Assembly: GCA_017541975.1 (NCBI GenBank)
Contig: JAFXYB010000029.1
Coordinates: forward strand, 1-64,000
Direction of reading: 5' to 3'
Length of the DNA: 64,000 bases
Origin: a bacterium
GTDB lineage: Bacteria > Bacillota_I > Bacilli_A > Izemoplasmatales > UBA1188
The position numbers and the translations under genes are program-made. Under the pieces are notes generated by a model that saw nothing but the letters and a program-made list of their open reading frames with translations, had not been told where the DNA came from and searched no databases. Positions 34,619-44,608 of the stretch are shown in pieces; the stretch's first letter is position 1, and the number at the start of each line of letters is the position of its first letter.

Positions 34619-34647
34619 TTGCAAAATAAAAGAGTTTTTGGTATTCT
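34619..34647 (+). promoter_or_regulatory. Promoter of the opp operon
   Basis: TTGCAA (34619-34624) and TATTCT (34642-34647) are 17 bp apart. An AGCT-AAAATT-AGCT repeat and AAAGGAGA precede the oppA ATG at 34726. Confidence 0.5.
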
Positions 34648-34725
34648 ATTCATAAATATTATTATAATATTTAAGCTAAAATTAGCTAAAAATTATAAAA
34701 ATAAAAAATCAAAAAGGAGAGATTT

Positions 34726-36948
34726 ATGAAAAAATTATTATCATTATTAGTTGCTCTTCTCCTCGTAGCAGGTTTAGTTGCGTGCGGTGGCACAACAACT
34801 ACTACTGCTCCAACTCAAGGAGATACAACTACTACAGCAGATCCTGATGCATTTGATCTTGAAGCTTATGTTGCTGATTCAACTGCTATTTACAATTCTG
34901 TATATGGTGAATTCAAGACAGCTTATGCTGCAGCTAAAAAAGAAACTACAGATATTGCTAAGAGATTTGCATTAATGGCTATTGCTGAAGCAAAATTAAT
35001 TGAATCTGGTACATTACTACCTTTATCTTCTAATGGCGGTAACTATGCTATATCTAGAGTTGTTCCATATTCTATTACACCAGCTCTTTGGGGTAATGAT
35101 AGCTATAGATTCCATCAAGCTTTAATCGTTAATGAACAACCTTTAACAGAAGTTCAAAGAAACGAACTCAAAGCTATCTATGCTGCTGAAAAAGGTACTG
35201 GTACATATGAAGCTTCTGCAAAAGCTTGGTTAGCTCTCAATGGCTTCACATTAAATAAGACATATACTCTTGGTTATTCTTCTGATCCTCAAACTTGGGA
35301 CGTTCTCGCTACTTCTAGAGCAGCTGACTCTGAAGCTATCGTTAACACTTATGATGGATTATATGAATATGACGTTGAAAACCAATTAAAACCAGCTCTT
35401 GCTGCATCTATGCCAGTTGTATCTGAAGATGGTTTAACAGTTACAATCACATTAAAGAGTAATGTTAAATGGGTTAACCAAAATGGTGAAGAAGTTGGCA
35501 CAGTTAAAGCTGATGACTTCGTAGCTGGTATGCAACATATGTGCGACGTTGCTGGTGGTCTAGAATACCTCATTCAAGGTATCGTTAAGAACGCTAGTGA
35601 ATATATCGATGGTGATATCACAGATTTCAGCCAAGTTGGTGTTAAAGCTACTAATGACACAACATTAGTTTACACTCTTGAAGAACCATGTTCATTCTTT
35701 GAAACTATGTTCGGTTATGGTGTATTTGCTCCATTATGCAGAACTTTTTATGAAGCTAAAGGTGGTAAATTCGGTGCTGAATTCGATCCAAAAGCTACAA
35801 CTTATACATATGGTAAAACTCCAGCTGATATCGCTTATTGTGGACCATACATTGTAAAAGAAAACACAGCTGAAACTAAGATCACTTTCGAAGCTAACCC
35901 AACTTATTGGAATAAAGATAATATCAACCTCACTAAGATCGTTTGGGAATACAACGATGGTACAGATCCATTAAAAGCTTACAATGGAATGAAGACTGGT
36001 CATTATGCAGGTTGTGGTTTATCAGCTACATCACTCGCTCAAGCTAAAGAAGACTTAGTTGAAGGAACTACTAAATCTTGGTTCGATACATATCACTACA
36101 CTAGTGGTACTGATGCTACATCATTCATGGGATTCTTCAATGTTAACCGTCAAAATTACGCTAACATCAATGATGCTTCTAAAGCCGTTTCTCAAAAGAA
36201 TGATGCTGAAAAAGCATTATCTAAAGATGCTATGGCTCTCCAAGACTTTAGATTAGCTCTTTGCTATGCCCTTGATAGAGAAGCTTACAACGCACAAGCT
36301 GTTGGTGAAGATTTAGCTTTAACTTCACTCATCAACTCTTACACTCCTGGTACATTCGTACAATTACCAACTGCTACAACAGTTAAGATTGGCGAAAACG
36401 ATGTAACTTATCCAGCTGGAACATTCTATGGTAAGATTATGCAAGATGCAATCACTGCTGATGGATACTCATTCAAAGTTTGGGATCCAACTGCTGATGG
36501 TGGTATCGGTGCTTCTTCAGGATTTGATGGTTGGTATAATGAAACTGCTGCTAAAGCTGCACTTGCTAAAGCAGTTAAGACATTAGAAGAAAAAGGATAC
36601 ACTATCTATAACTACAACGAAGATGGAACAATCAAGAGCGTTAAGAACGCAATCTATATTGATCTCCCATGCTTCTCTGGTTCAACTACATATTTAAACA
36701 GAGCTAATGCATTCGCTCAATCTGTTAAGAAAGCATTAGGTGGCGCTGTTGTTATCAACTTAGTAACTTGCTCAACAAGTGGTGCTTGGTACTATGCTGG
36801 TTATTATACAGACTATGGTTATGAAGCTAACTATGATATTTACGACGTATCTGGTTGGGGACCTGACTATGGTGATCCACAAACATATCTTGACACATTC
36901 TTACCAGACTTCGCTGGTTACATGGTTAAGTGTGTAGGTATCTTCTAG
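34726..36948 (+). CDS. oppA: Oligopeptide ABC transporter, substrate-binding lipoprotein
   Basis: Extracellular peptide-binding protein, 740 aa, anchored through Cys20 of the lipobox LVAC and followed by a Thr-rich linker. Family-5 features include TLGYSSDPQTWDVLATSR, VNTYDGLYEYD (about residue 205), VKADDFVAGMQ, ADIAYCGPYIVKE and AFFL-like FRLALCYALDREAYN (about 510). An extra segment of about 150 residues precedes the usual start of the fold. The C-terminus stops soon after GWGPDYGDPQTYLDT, where E. coli OppA continues for about 90 residues. It leads the opp operon and is separated from oppB by a strong hairpin. Confidence 0.88.
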   Translation: MKKLLSLLVALLLVAGLVACGGTTTTTAPTQGDTTTTADPDAFDLEAYVADSTAIYNSVYGEFKTAYAAAKKETTDIAKRFALMAIAEAKLIESGTLLPLSSNGGNYAISRVVPYSITPALWGNDSYRFHQALIVNEQPLTEVQRNELKAIYAAEKGTGTYEASAKAWLALNGFTLNKTYTLGYSSDPQTWDVLATSRAADSEAIVNTYDGLYEYDVENQLKPALAASMPVVSEDGLTVTITLKSNVKWVNQNGEEVGTVKADDFVAGMQHMCDVAGGLEYLIQGIVKNASEYIDGDITDFSQVGVKATNDTTLVYTLEEPCSFFETMFGYGVFAPLCRTFYEAKGGKFGAEFDPKATTYTYGKTPADIAYCGPYIVKENTAETKITFEANPTYWNKDNINLTKIVWEYNDGTDPLKAYNGMKTGHYAGCGLSATSLAQAKEDLVEGTTKSWFDTYHYTSGTDATSFMGFFNVNRQNYANINDASKAVSQKNDAEKALSKDAMALQDFRLALCYALDREAYNAQAVGEDLALTSLINSYTPGTFVQLPTATTVKIGENDVTYPAGTFYGKIMQDAITADGYSFKVWDPTADGGIGASSGFDGWYNETAAKAALAKAVKTLEEKGYTIYNYNEDGTIKSVKNAIYIDLPCFSGSTTYLNRANAFAQSVKKALGGAVVINLVTCSTSGAWYYAGYYTDYGYEANYDIYDVSGWGPDYGDPQTYLDTFLPDFAGYMVKCVGIF

Positions 36949-37009
36949 GATACAAAAAAACAACAAAAATTTTAGTTAATATTTTAATCAAAAATTTAAC
37001 ATAATATGT

Positions 37010-37043
37010 CTAAGAGATGGTAGATTGTTCTGCCATCTCTTAG
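37010..37043 (+). terminator. Hairpin between oppA and oppB
   Basis: CTAAGAGATGGTAGA (37010-37024) pairs with 37029-37043 around TTGT, 14 Watson-Crick pairs and one G-T. A T-rich run (ATTGATTTTTTAT) follows. It probably attenuates readthrough or protects the 3' end of the oppA message, so that the binding protein is made in excess over the permeases. Confidence 0.75.
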
Positions 37044-37071
37044 ATTGATTTTTTATGAAGGAGTAATGAAT

Positions 37072-38655
37072 ATGACAAAATATTTATTAAGACGTCTACT
37101 CCACGGATTATTCTCAATAATCGTAGTTGTTTCGATTGTAATGATCCTTATCTATTCACTAATGGATAGGACACTCATATTTGCGCAAGACACAAATTAT
37201 ACAAAATATGCGAACAACGACAAACAGGTTTATAGATACGAAAGATGGGAAGATTATGGTTACTTAGATTATGTAACCTATACTGACTATATTAATGAAC
37301 TTGCAAAAAACGGTGAATTTGCTGATGATGCTGCTCGTCAAAAAGTTTTAAACTTTGCTAAAAAAGCTGAAAACGACAGTGAAGAAGTAGCTGTATACGT
37401 TAAGAAATTTACCGACTATTATAAAGAAAAAGGATATGAAGTTATAAGACTAGATGCAAAGATGCTCACAGAAGCGAAATACGCTACTGGTGGTAAGCAA
37501 AGACTCTTTGTGGTAAGAGACATTCCATTAACCACAAGATTATGGAAGTTTTTCACTGGTCTTTTTTGGGTTGATAATATTCACAATGCAGAAGGCATTG
37601 CTGATGAAGATAGAGGTCTAAAATTTACTTTTAATGATCCAATCAGAGAAGGTAAATTTTCACCAACTATCATGGGCAATGGCACCACTTATAAATACTT
37701 ACTATATACCGATGATAGATTCCCTTATATTCATCAAAACTTATTTACAATTAAACTTGGTCTATCTTATACAGTAAACCAAAATGTCGATGTATGGAAA
37801 ACAATGACACAAACTCAAGGTGCTTTAGTTAAATCTGAGGTAATTTATCCTACAGGTTATGTCGTTAGTGAATCTGCCGAGGATCTACATACCGCAAGGT
37901 ATTCGTATGGTTCTAGAGATTTACTCCCATTATATCAACTTAAATTCGACGATGACTATACAGTTTTGGACTTCCACCTAAGTGGTATGTCTAGAATGGG
38001 ATATTCATTCGTTATCGGTATTTTATCTACAATCCTAGCTTACTTATTAGGCTTACCTCTCGGTATTATTATGGCTAGAAATAAGGATGGCATAACAGAT
38101 AAGATTGGTACTGTATATGTAATCTTTATCATTGCTGTACCATCACTTGCCTATATCTTCATGTTTAAGGCGATAGGTGATAAATTATTCCACTTACCTA
38201 CAACGTTTGATACTGAAAAGACAAACCTTGCGATGTACATTCTACCAATCGTTTCACTAGCACTTCCATCAGTTGCCGGTCTAATGAAGTGGCTTAGAAG
38301 ATATATGATTGACCAAATGAATTCAGATTATGTTAAATTCGCAAGATCTGGCGGTCTATCAGAAGGCGAAATCTTCACTAAACATATCTTCAAGAATGCT
38401 GCAATTCCAATCGTTCATGGTATCCCAGGAAGCATTTTATTCTCACTAGTAGGCGCACTTGTAACCGAACGTGTATATGTAGTTCCTGGTGTGGGTAATA
38501 CTCTTACAAAAGCGATCAACTACTATGATAATGGTGTAATCGTTGGTATCACATTATTCTACTCTGTACTATCAGTTATCTCAATTATCTTAGGTGACGT
38601 GCTCATGAGTATGGTTGATCCTAGAATTTCATTCTCATCGAAAGGAAGGGCGTAA
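37072..38655 (+). CDS. oppB: Oligopeptide ABC transporter permease OppB with large extracytoplasmic insert
   Basis: Permease of 527 aa; normal OppB has about 310. TM1 (about residues 9-30) is followed by about 275 mostly hydrophilic residues, and the remaining five helices start with MGYSFVIGILSTILAY (about 308). The EAA loop is seen as KFARSGGLSEGEIFTKHIFKNA (about 422-443). The extra 200 residues between TM1 and TM2 should lie outside the cell and may contact OppA. GAAGGAG at 37057-37063 fits ATG 37072 with eight bases of spacing better than the ATG at 37066. Confidence 0.9.
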   Translation: MTKYLLRRLLHGLFSIIVVVSIVMILIYSLMDRTLIFAQDTNYTKYANNDKQVYRYERWEDYGYLDYVTYTDYINELAKNGEFADDAARQKVLNFAKKAENDSEEVAVYVKKFTDYYKEKGYEVIRLDAKMLTEAKYATGGKQRLFVVRDIPLTTRLWKFFTGLFWVDNIHNAEGIADEDRGLKFTFNDPIREGKFSPTIMGNGTTYKYLLYTDDRFPYIHQNLFTIKLGLSYTVNQNVDVWKTMTQTQGALVKSEVIYPTGYVVSESAEDLHTARYSYGSRDLLPLYQLKFDDDYTVLDFHLSGMSRMGYSFVIGILSTILAYLLGLPLGIIMARNKDGITDKIGTVYVIFIIAVPSLAYIFMFKAIGDKLFHLPTTFDTEKTNLAMYILPIVSLALPSVAGLMKWLRRYMIDQMNSDYVKFARSGGLSEGEIFTKHIFKNAAIPIVHGIPGSILFSLVGALVTERVYVVPGVGNTLTKAINYYDNGVIVGITLFYSVLSVISIILGDVLMSMVDPRISFSSKGRA

Positions 38656-38657
38656 TT

Positions 38658-39647
38658 ATGGATAACGAATTATTTGATATCAGTAGTTTAGGTTTATCAG
38701 AAAATGAATTATTCGCTAAATATGATAATTCCAATTCCGATTCAGAAAAAATTACGGCGCCTAGATATTCATACTGGAAATCAGTATTTAGAGTTTTCTT
38801 TAAAAATAAAGTTAATATTGTAATTCTTGCATTACTCGCATTAATCATTATTTTCGCTTATATCTATCCACTAATTATTGGATATGATCCAGAAGTTGAT
38901 CCATTCAAAAATCTACTAGTAGAAGGATCTAAGCACTTAAAACCAGGTCCAGCTATCCAAAAATTTGGTTTTTCAATCCACTATATTTTAGGTACTGGTA
39001 ATTCTGGACAATCAATTTTTGATGAAATTTGGTATGGTTCAAGTATTTCTATCTCCCTTGCCTTAATCTGCGCAGCCATCAATATGACTATCGGTGTTAT
39101 TGTTGGGGCTATCTGGGGTTTTTCAAAGAAGATAGACTTAATTATGACCGAAGTATATAACATCGTCGGTAACGTACCATATATTCTATTAATTTCAGTA
39201 TTAGTACTGATTCTATCCGCAAGCTTCTGGACAATGGTGTTTGCCCTCACAGTAACCGGGTGGCTCGGTATTGCATACTTTATTAGAACTCAGGTTATCA
39301 TCATCCGTGATAGAGAATACAATCTCGCATCAAGATGTCTTGGTACACCTATATTTAGACTTACTATTAAAAACATCCTTCCATTTATGACATCAGTTAT
39401 CGTTACATTACTCGCAACTGAAATACCATCATATATTTCAAACGAAGTATTCTTGTCATATATCGGTATGGGTTTAACAGACCGTTCACTCGGTAGATTA
39501 ATCTATGAAAACCAAGTAGCGATGTCAACTGTAGGCTGGGAATTTGAATTCTGGAGCCCTGTAGTTATCGCATCATTCATTACTGTCGTTCTTTACGTTG
39601 TTGGTCAAAACTTAGGTGACGCCAGCGACCCAAGAACTCATATGTAG
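38658..39647 (+). CDS. oppC: Oligopeptide ABC transporter permease OppC
   Basis: Second permease of the Opp system, 329 aa, near the family norm. A cytoplasmic N-terminus of about 50 residues precedes TM1 (about 53-75). TM helices 2-6 and an EAA-type loop (RCLGTPIFRLTIKNILP, about 230) follow. HYILGTGNSGQSIFDEIWYGS is the usual OppC segment after TM1. It begins two bases after oppB and ends eleven bases before oppD. Confidence 0.92.
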   Translation: MDNELFDISSLGLSENELFAKYDNSNSDSEKITAPRYSYWKSVFRVFFKNKVNIVILALLALIIIFAYIYPLIIGYDPEVDPFKNLLVEGSKHLKPGPAIQKFGFSIHYILGTGNSGQSIFDEIWYGSSISISLALICAAINMTIGVIVGAIWGFSKKIDLIMTEVYNIVGNVPYILLISVLVLILSASFWTMVFALTVTGWLGIAYFIRTQVIIIRDREYNLASRCLGTPIFRLTIKNILPFMTSVIVTLLATEIPSYISNEVFLSYIGMGLTDRSLGRLIYENQVAMSTVGWEFEFWSPVVIASFITVVLYVVGQNLGDASDPRTHM

Positions 39648-39658
39648 AGGTGGCTAAT

Positions 39659-41410
39659 ATGGAAGAAAACAAAAAAGTATTACTTTCAGTTAAAGACCTC
39701 GAAGTAAAATTCAAAGTGCGTGGTCGTATCCTTACAGCTATACGTGGCATAAGCTTAGATGTATATGAAAATGAATCAATCGCTATCGTTGGTGAATCTG
39801 GTTCAGGTAAATCAGTATTTACTAAGACTTTTGCTGGAATGCTTGACCAAAATGGTTTTATCAGTGAAGGTTCAATTATCTTCAATGAACCAGATTTACA
39901 AGAAACCAATGTTCAAAAATCGAAGATTGAAGCGTTCTTCCTTGAAAGAATCCATAAAAACTTAAATAAAAATTCTAAATTAGAATTTGGTGCTGAAATC
40001 TACAAGAAGATGTTAAATCTCAAGAAAGAGAAACAAGATCTTGCATCGCTTTCAGATGAAGAAAAAGAAGAATTCGATAATAAGATCGCTGATTTAACTT
40101 ACGAAAGAACTGAATCTTTCAACTTAAAACAAACTTTCGACCCTTCTAAAGAAAAAGAATTAATTAAAGCTGAAACTGAAAAGATCAATGCTTTAGATAG
40201 ACAAATCAAACAATTAGAACTCGAAAGAAAAGAATTAATCAAACATTATCAAGTTGCCCTCGCTAACAATACTGAATTCAATGAAAGATATGCTAGAGAA
40301 ATGGCAACTTACAAAGAAGAATATAATAAGGCAATCCAACAAGAGATTAGTGATGCCACAAATGAAAGAAATCTACTTATCGCTAAAGAAGTATATCTTT
40401 CAGTAGGTAGATATAATTTCACAAGAAGAATTGGTCTTATCAATAAGCTTGAAAGAGCTCTTAAGAAAGCCATGAGACTCGGTGTCGATTTAACTGATGA
40501 AAATCAATTAAATAACATTTTTGATACCGTTGTATTTAGAGTTAAATACATCGATGAAAGCGAGACAAGAATTCATGGTATGTGTAATGCCGATTTAGCT
40601 AAGGTAAAATACACTAAAGACTGGCAACAAATTCGTGGTAGAAAAGTTGCGACTATCTTCCAAGACCCAATGACTTCACTAAACCCAATCATCACAATCG
40701 GTAAACAAATCACTTCAATTATCATGAAACACCAAAAGGTATCTGAAGCTGAAGCGAGAATACGTGCCGTTGAACTTATGAAGAAAGTTGGCATTCCAAA
40801 TGCGGAAAACCGTTATGACGATTACCCATTCCAATATTCTGGTGGTATGAGACAAAGAATCGTTATTGCGATTGCCCTTTCATGCCAACCTAAGATTCTA
40901 ATCTGTGATGAACCTACTACAGCGCTTGACGTTACAATTCAAGCGCAAATCTTAAAACTCATCAAAGACTTACAAAAAGAATTCAATTATACAATTGTCT
41001 TCATCACTCACGACCTTGGTGTCGTTGCGAATGTCGCTGATAGAGTTGCGGTATTATATGCTGGTCAAATAGTAGAACTTGGTAACGTTGATGAAGTGTT
41101 CTATGACCCACGTCACCCATACACATGGGCACTGTTGTCATCACTTCCACAACTTGCCCAAAAGAATACTAAATTATATTCTATCTCTGGTACACCTCCA
41201 TCACTCTATAATAAGATTGTCGGTGATCCATTTGCACCAAGAAACCCTTACTGTTTAAAGATTGATACTTTAGTCGATTCACCAATGTTTAAAGTGACTG
41301 ATACCCACTATGCAAAAACTTGGCTTTTAGACCCACGTGCACCAAAGATTGAAAAACCTGAAGCTATTCAAAATATCCATGAAAAGCTTATTAAGGCGTT
41401 CAATATTTAG
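39659..41410 (+). CDS. oppD: Oligopeptide ABC transporter ATPase OppD with long coiled-coil insert
   Basis: 583 aa; OppD is usually about 330. Walker A GESGSGKS is at 45-52. The Q-loop ([12 protein letters not shown]), normally about 50 residues later, only comes at about 333. The roughly 230 residues between are charged, Lys/Glu-rich and predicted helical (for example [18 protein letters not shown]). After that the domain is normal: signature YSGGMRQR (about 395), Walker [13 protein letters not shown], switch His in [10 protein letters not shown], and the C-terminal peptide-transporter extension [11 protein letters not shown]. The start is ATG 39659 behind AGAGGTGG. Confidence 0.92.
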   Translation: MEENKKVLLSVKDLEVKFKVRGRILTAIRGISLDVYENESIAIVGESGSGKSVFTKTFAGMLDQNGFISEGSIIFNEPDLQETNVQKSKIEAFFLERIHKNLNKNSKLEFGAEIYKKMLNLKKEKQDLASLSDEEKEEFDNKIADLTYERTESFNLKQTFDPSKEKELIKAETEKINALDRQIKQLELERKELIKHYQVALANNTEFNERYAREMATYKEEYNKAIQQEISDATNERNLLIAKEVYLSVGRYNFTRRIGLINKLERALKKAMRLGVDLTDENQLNNIFDTVVFRVKYIDESETRIHGMCNADLAKVKYTKDWQQIRGRKVATIFQDPMTSLNPIITIGKQITSIIMKHQKVSEAEARIRAVELMKKVGIPNAENRYDDYPFQYSGGMRQRIVIAIALSCQPKILICDEPTTALDVTIQAQILKLIKDLQKEFNYTIVFITHDLGVVANVADRVAVLYAGQIVELGNVDEVFYDPRHPYTWALLSSLPQLAQKNTKLYSISGTPPSLYNKIVGDPFAPRNPYCLKIDTLVDSPMFKVTDTHYAKTWLLDPRAPKIEKPEAIQNIHEKLIKAFNI

Positions 41411-41421
41411 GAGGAATGATT

Positions 41422-42753
41422 ATGGAAAAAGAAAAGAAAGAAAAGATCATTCCTAGCCAAACTGCAGCACATTTCCCAGAACATGGTCCAATTGCTGAGA
41501 ATGGTAAAGAAATATTGGTATCACTCAAAAATGTTGATATAACATTCGGTAAAGGCGATAGTGCCGTTAAAGCTGTTAAAAATGCATCTTTCGATATTTA
41601 TAAAGGCGAAACATTCTCACTCGTTGGTGAGTCTGGTTCAGGTAAAACCACAATTGGTAGAGCTATCATTAGAGTAAATCCATGCGCTAATGGTGAAATC
41701 CTTTATAAAGGCGTTAGAATCTCTGGTAAGATTCATCCATCACTAGATAGAGAAGTAATCAGAAATATTCAAATGGTATTCCAAGACCCAGCTGCATCAT
41801 TAAATGAAAGAGCGACAGTCGATTATATCGTTTCTGAAGGTTTATATAACTTCCATCTATTTGAAAATGAATCTGACCGTGTACAAAAAGTTGAAAACAT
41901 CATCAAAGAAGTAGGTTTACTTCCAGAACACTTAACACGTTATCCACATGAATTCTCTGGTGGACAACGTCAACGTATCGGTCTTGCCCGTGCAATCGTT
42001 ATGGAACCTGAATTTATTGTCGCAGACGAACCTATTTCTGCACTCGATGTTTCAATTCGTGCACAAGTATTAAATCTTCTTAAGAAATTCCAAGAAGAAA
42101 AAGGTATTACATACCTCTTCATCGCTCATGACTTATCAATCGTTAGATTTATTTCTGATAGAATTGGTGTCATCTATAAAGGCGATATCGTAGAAGTTGC
42201 GGATGCAGTAGAATTATTCGATTATCCACTCCATCCATATACTAAATCACTTATTTCTGCAATCCCTATTCCTGATCCACTCTTAGAAAAGAATAAAGCA
42301 TTATTCACATACAATCCTAAGGTTCATGAATACAACTTACCAGGCTATGAAGGTGACGCTCCTACAATGCATGACATCGGTCATGGCCACCTTGTATATG
42401 GTAACGAAAAGGAAATCGCAGAATATAAGAAGATCAGAGAAGCTGGTGTTCCTATTAAATCAATCACTATTCTAAAACCTGGTGAAGAAGCTACGAAAGT
42501 AGAACTTGAAGAAGATGAAGTTCCACAAGGAGAATCAATCCTCGATATTCCAGTTCATGATACTGGTAGTGCGTGGTACGCATTTGGTTCATTCCTACTC
42601 CCAATCTTGGGTATCGTTGGGTGGATTGTCTTCAAGCATATCAAATATTATCGTAACTTTAAGGCGTGTAGAAAAGGAACAATTATCAGCCTTTCGATAA
42701 TTGGTGCAGTAATTGTATTATTCTTATTATTCTTATTGCTTTCAATTATCTAA
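41422..42753 (+). CDS. oppF: Oligopeptide ABC transporter ATPase OppF with C-terminal transmembrane tail
   Basis: 443 aa. The ATPase part is complete: Walker [10 protein letters not shown] (about 70), Q-loop [11 protein letters not shown] (about 117), signature FSGGQRQR (about 178), Walker [13 protein letters not shown], and IAHDLSIV. After the normal OppF C-terminus (PIPDPLLE..., about 285) comes an acidic stretch, and then residues about 384-443 contain two hydrophobic helices ([17 protein letters not shown] and [19 protein letters not shown]) joined by a basic loop. ATPase subunits normally have no membrane anchor. AGGAGG at 41409-41414 favours ATG 41422. Confidence 0.9.
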   Translation: MEKEKKEKIIPSQTAAHFPEHGPIAENGKEILVSLKNVDITFGKGDSAVKAVKNASFDIYKGETFSLVGESGSGKTTIGRAIIRVNPCANGEILYKGVRISGKIHPSLDREVIRNIQMVFQDPAASLNERATVDYIVSEGLYNFHLFENESDRVQKVENIIKEVGLLPEHLTRYPHEFSGGQRQRIGLARAIVMEPEFIVADEPISALDVSIRAQVLNLLKKFQEEKGITYLFIAHDLSIVRFISDRIGVIYKGDIVEVADAVELFDYPLHPYTKSLISAIPIPDPLLEKNKALFTYNPKVHEYNLPGYEGDAPTMHDIGHGHLVYGNEKEIAEYKKIREAGVPIKSITILKPGEEATKVELEEDEVPQGESILDIPVHDTGSAWYAFGSFLLPILGIVGWIVFKHIKYYRNFKACRKGTIISLSIIGAVIVLFLLFLLLSII

Positions 42754-42762
42754 AATAATATG

Positions 42763-42800
42763 ATATAATGGTTTGGTACCAAAAGTACTAAACCATTATT
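42763..42800 (+). terminator. Hairpin after oppF
   Basis: AATGGTTT-GGTAC pairs with GTAC-AAACCATT around CAAAA, followed by ATTTATTTAA. A TATAAT at 42764-42769 overlaps the left arm, so this may be both the end of the opp transcript and a promoter for the next gene. Confidence 0.55.
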
Positions 42801-42811
42801 TATTTAAGTTT

Positions 42812-44095
42812 ATGAAAAAAGATAAAGGACATAGAGGCGCTAGTGTAGATAATACTAAACCATTAGCCGCCAAAGTAGAGAAAATTGAATTAAATGAGAA
42901 GCACATTCCACTAAGATTGGTTCTTTTTATTGTGGTAATACTAATAGGTATAACTGCATTTGGTATATTCTTTTCATCACTTCTAAATGCAGATCCAGGT
43001 TGGATGGTAATAGAAGAAGCTAATACCAATTATCCATCAATTGGTCAAGATTTTATTCTTAATTACTATGTCCCAAAAACAAATCCAACAGCGGCAAAGA
43101 AAAAGATTGTAAGCGTATATTCTGATATAGTTGAAAAAGCTTTAATTCTTTTTGATGAACTAAATGAATATGAAGGTTTCAACAACGTTTATTACATCAA
43201 TCATCATGTTAACGAAGAAATTGAAGTTGATCCAGTTCTCTATAATGCCTTTAAGAAAATTAATGATGCAAATAGTAAAACCATCTATCTTGGGCCAATT
43301 TATAGCCAGTATAGAAATATAATGTCTTCTGAAAATAATAATTCTGCCAAGGAATTTGATCCAAAATATAACGATGAGATGAAGACATACTTCTCAGAAA
43401 TTATTTCATTTGTGAACAATTCTGATATCTCTATATCACTCCTTGAAAACAACACGATTAAACTTAATATAAACGATAACTATCTAGAATATGCAACTCA
43501 AAATGGAATAGATTTATTTATCGATTTTTGGACACTAAAGAATGCTTTTGCCTGTGACTATATGGCAAATACTCTCTTTGAAAATGGCATAACTGGATTC
43601 ATCCTATCAAGTAACGATGGATATAATTATTCAGTAGGATGCGATGAAGAATTAGGCCTTGAAATCTGGACTAAAGATGGAAAAGCTAAGAATCTCGTTG
43701 GAAGATTATCATTCAGTGGTACTAACGCTTTTGTAACATTTACCTCATCACCTCTTGAAATCAACACTGATAAATATTATATATACTATGAAAACGATGA
43801 TGCCTCCAAGGCAATCTTAGATATCACTTCTAGATATGTGAGCACTGTGGATGGGATTGCAAGAGAGGCTACTAAAACGTATTATGGCTATAGCAAAGAT
43901 GCAGTAGTAGGATGTGCTGATATTGCAATGGGAATACTTGATGTATTTATTTCAGATAATATCGATACATCTAAAGTTGAAGCATTAAAGAATAGTGGTA
44001 TCTATTCATTATATTTAGATGCAAGTGGAAACGTTGTATCTAACCTTCCTGATACAGTCACATTCACTAAGGCATCTCTTATATACGGAGAATAG
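42812..44095 (+). CDS. Membrane-anchored, divergent ApbE-like protein
   Basis: 427 aa with one membrane helix at about residues 35-58 (RLVLFIVVILIGITAFGIFF) and a large outside domain. The order of segments fits FAD:protein FMN transferases (ApbE): LFDELNEYEGFNNVYYIN, EIEVDPVLYNAFKKINDAN, GIDLFIDFWTLKNAFACDYMANTLFENGI in place of the G-I-x-K-G segment, and VVGCADIAMGILDV near the end. Many usual FMN/Mg residues look changed, so it may be inactive or modified. ATG 42773, in the same frame, lies inside a hairpin and is unlikely. It follows oppF. Confidence 0.5.
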   Translation: MKKDKGHRGASVDNTKPLAAKVEKIELNEKHIPLRLVLFIVVILIGITAFGIFFSSLLNADPGWMVIEEANTNYPSIGQDFILNYYVPKTNPTAAKKKIVSVYSDIVEKALILFDELNEYEGFNNVYYINHHVNEEIEVDPVLYNAFKKINDANSKTIYLGPIYSQYRNIMSSENNNSAKEFDPKYNDEMKTYFSEIISFVNNSDISISLLENNTIKLNINDNYLEYATQNGIDLFIDFWTLKNAFACDYMANTLFENGITGFILSSNDGYNYSVGCDEELGLEIWTKDGKAKNLVGRLSFSGTNAFVTFTSSPLEINTDKYYIYYENDDASKAILDITSRYVSTVDGIAREATKTYYGYSKDAVVGCADIAMGILDVFISDNIDTSKVEALKNSGIYSLYLDASGNVVSNLPDTVTFTKASLIYGE

Positions 44096-44097
44096 TT

Positions 44098-44421
44098 ATG
44101 TTTAAGAATAAATTATTCCTAGTGATGTTTATAGCCTTTATCCTAAACATCATCTCAATTCCAGTTCTTTTTATCCTTAAACTATATGATTTACTATCTG
44201 TGATAAATATCTTACTCACTTTAATTCTTTTGCTTATTATCAATATTATGTCATCAAAATTAACTAAACTAAGATTTAAGATAGCTAAAGACAAAAAGGA
44301 TGTTGATTCGATAGATGAATACGAGATTATAAAAAAGAATAAAAAGTATCTAGTTTATGCATTTTTAATTGAACTTGTATTAACTGCTACCTTAATAATC
44401 ATCGTCAGTATAATTGCTTAA
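44098..44421 (+). CDS. Small membrane protein, 107 aa
   Basis: Two membrane helices at about residues 5-27 and 33-52, a charged loop (KLTKLRFKIAKDKKDVDSIDEYE) and a third helix at about 83-106. It begins two bases after the ApbE-like gene and is probably translated with it. No family was recognised. A palindromic terminator (AAAAAAGAGA/TCTCTTTTTT, 44420-44445) follows. Confidence 0.6.
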   Translation: MFKNKLFLVMFIAFILNIISIPVLFILKLYDLLSVINILLTLILLLIINIMSSKLTKLRFKIAKDKKDVDSIDEYEIIKKNKKYLVYAFLIELVLTATLIIIVSIIA

Positions 44422-44445
44422 AAAAGAGATTAATCTCTTTTTTAT
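44420..44445 (+). terminator. Terminator after the small membrane protein gene
   Basis: AAAAAAGAGA pairs with TCTCTTTTTT around TTAA, followed by ATTTTTA. Confidence 0.8.
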
Positions 44446-44608
44446 TTTTAAAAATATAAAATTATATCAAAAAAGACAAAAATCGTCTAAAAATAGACAT
44501 TTATTCAATTAAAATTGAATACATATAGCATATGTCTAATAAAAAATGCTTTATTTATTAACTCATATGATGTATAATAAGCAATGTGTAAAAAGGGAGG
44601 TTTTATTT

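Noticed and set aside
42773-42811. Upstream start codon for the ApbE-like gene
   Set aside because: ATG 42773 lies inside the hairpin after oppF and has no SD; ATG 42812 leads straight into a positively charged N-terminus.
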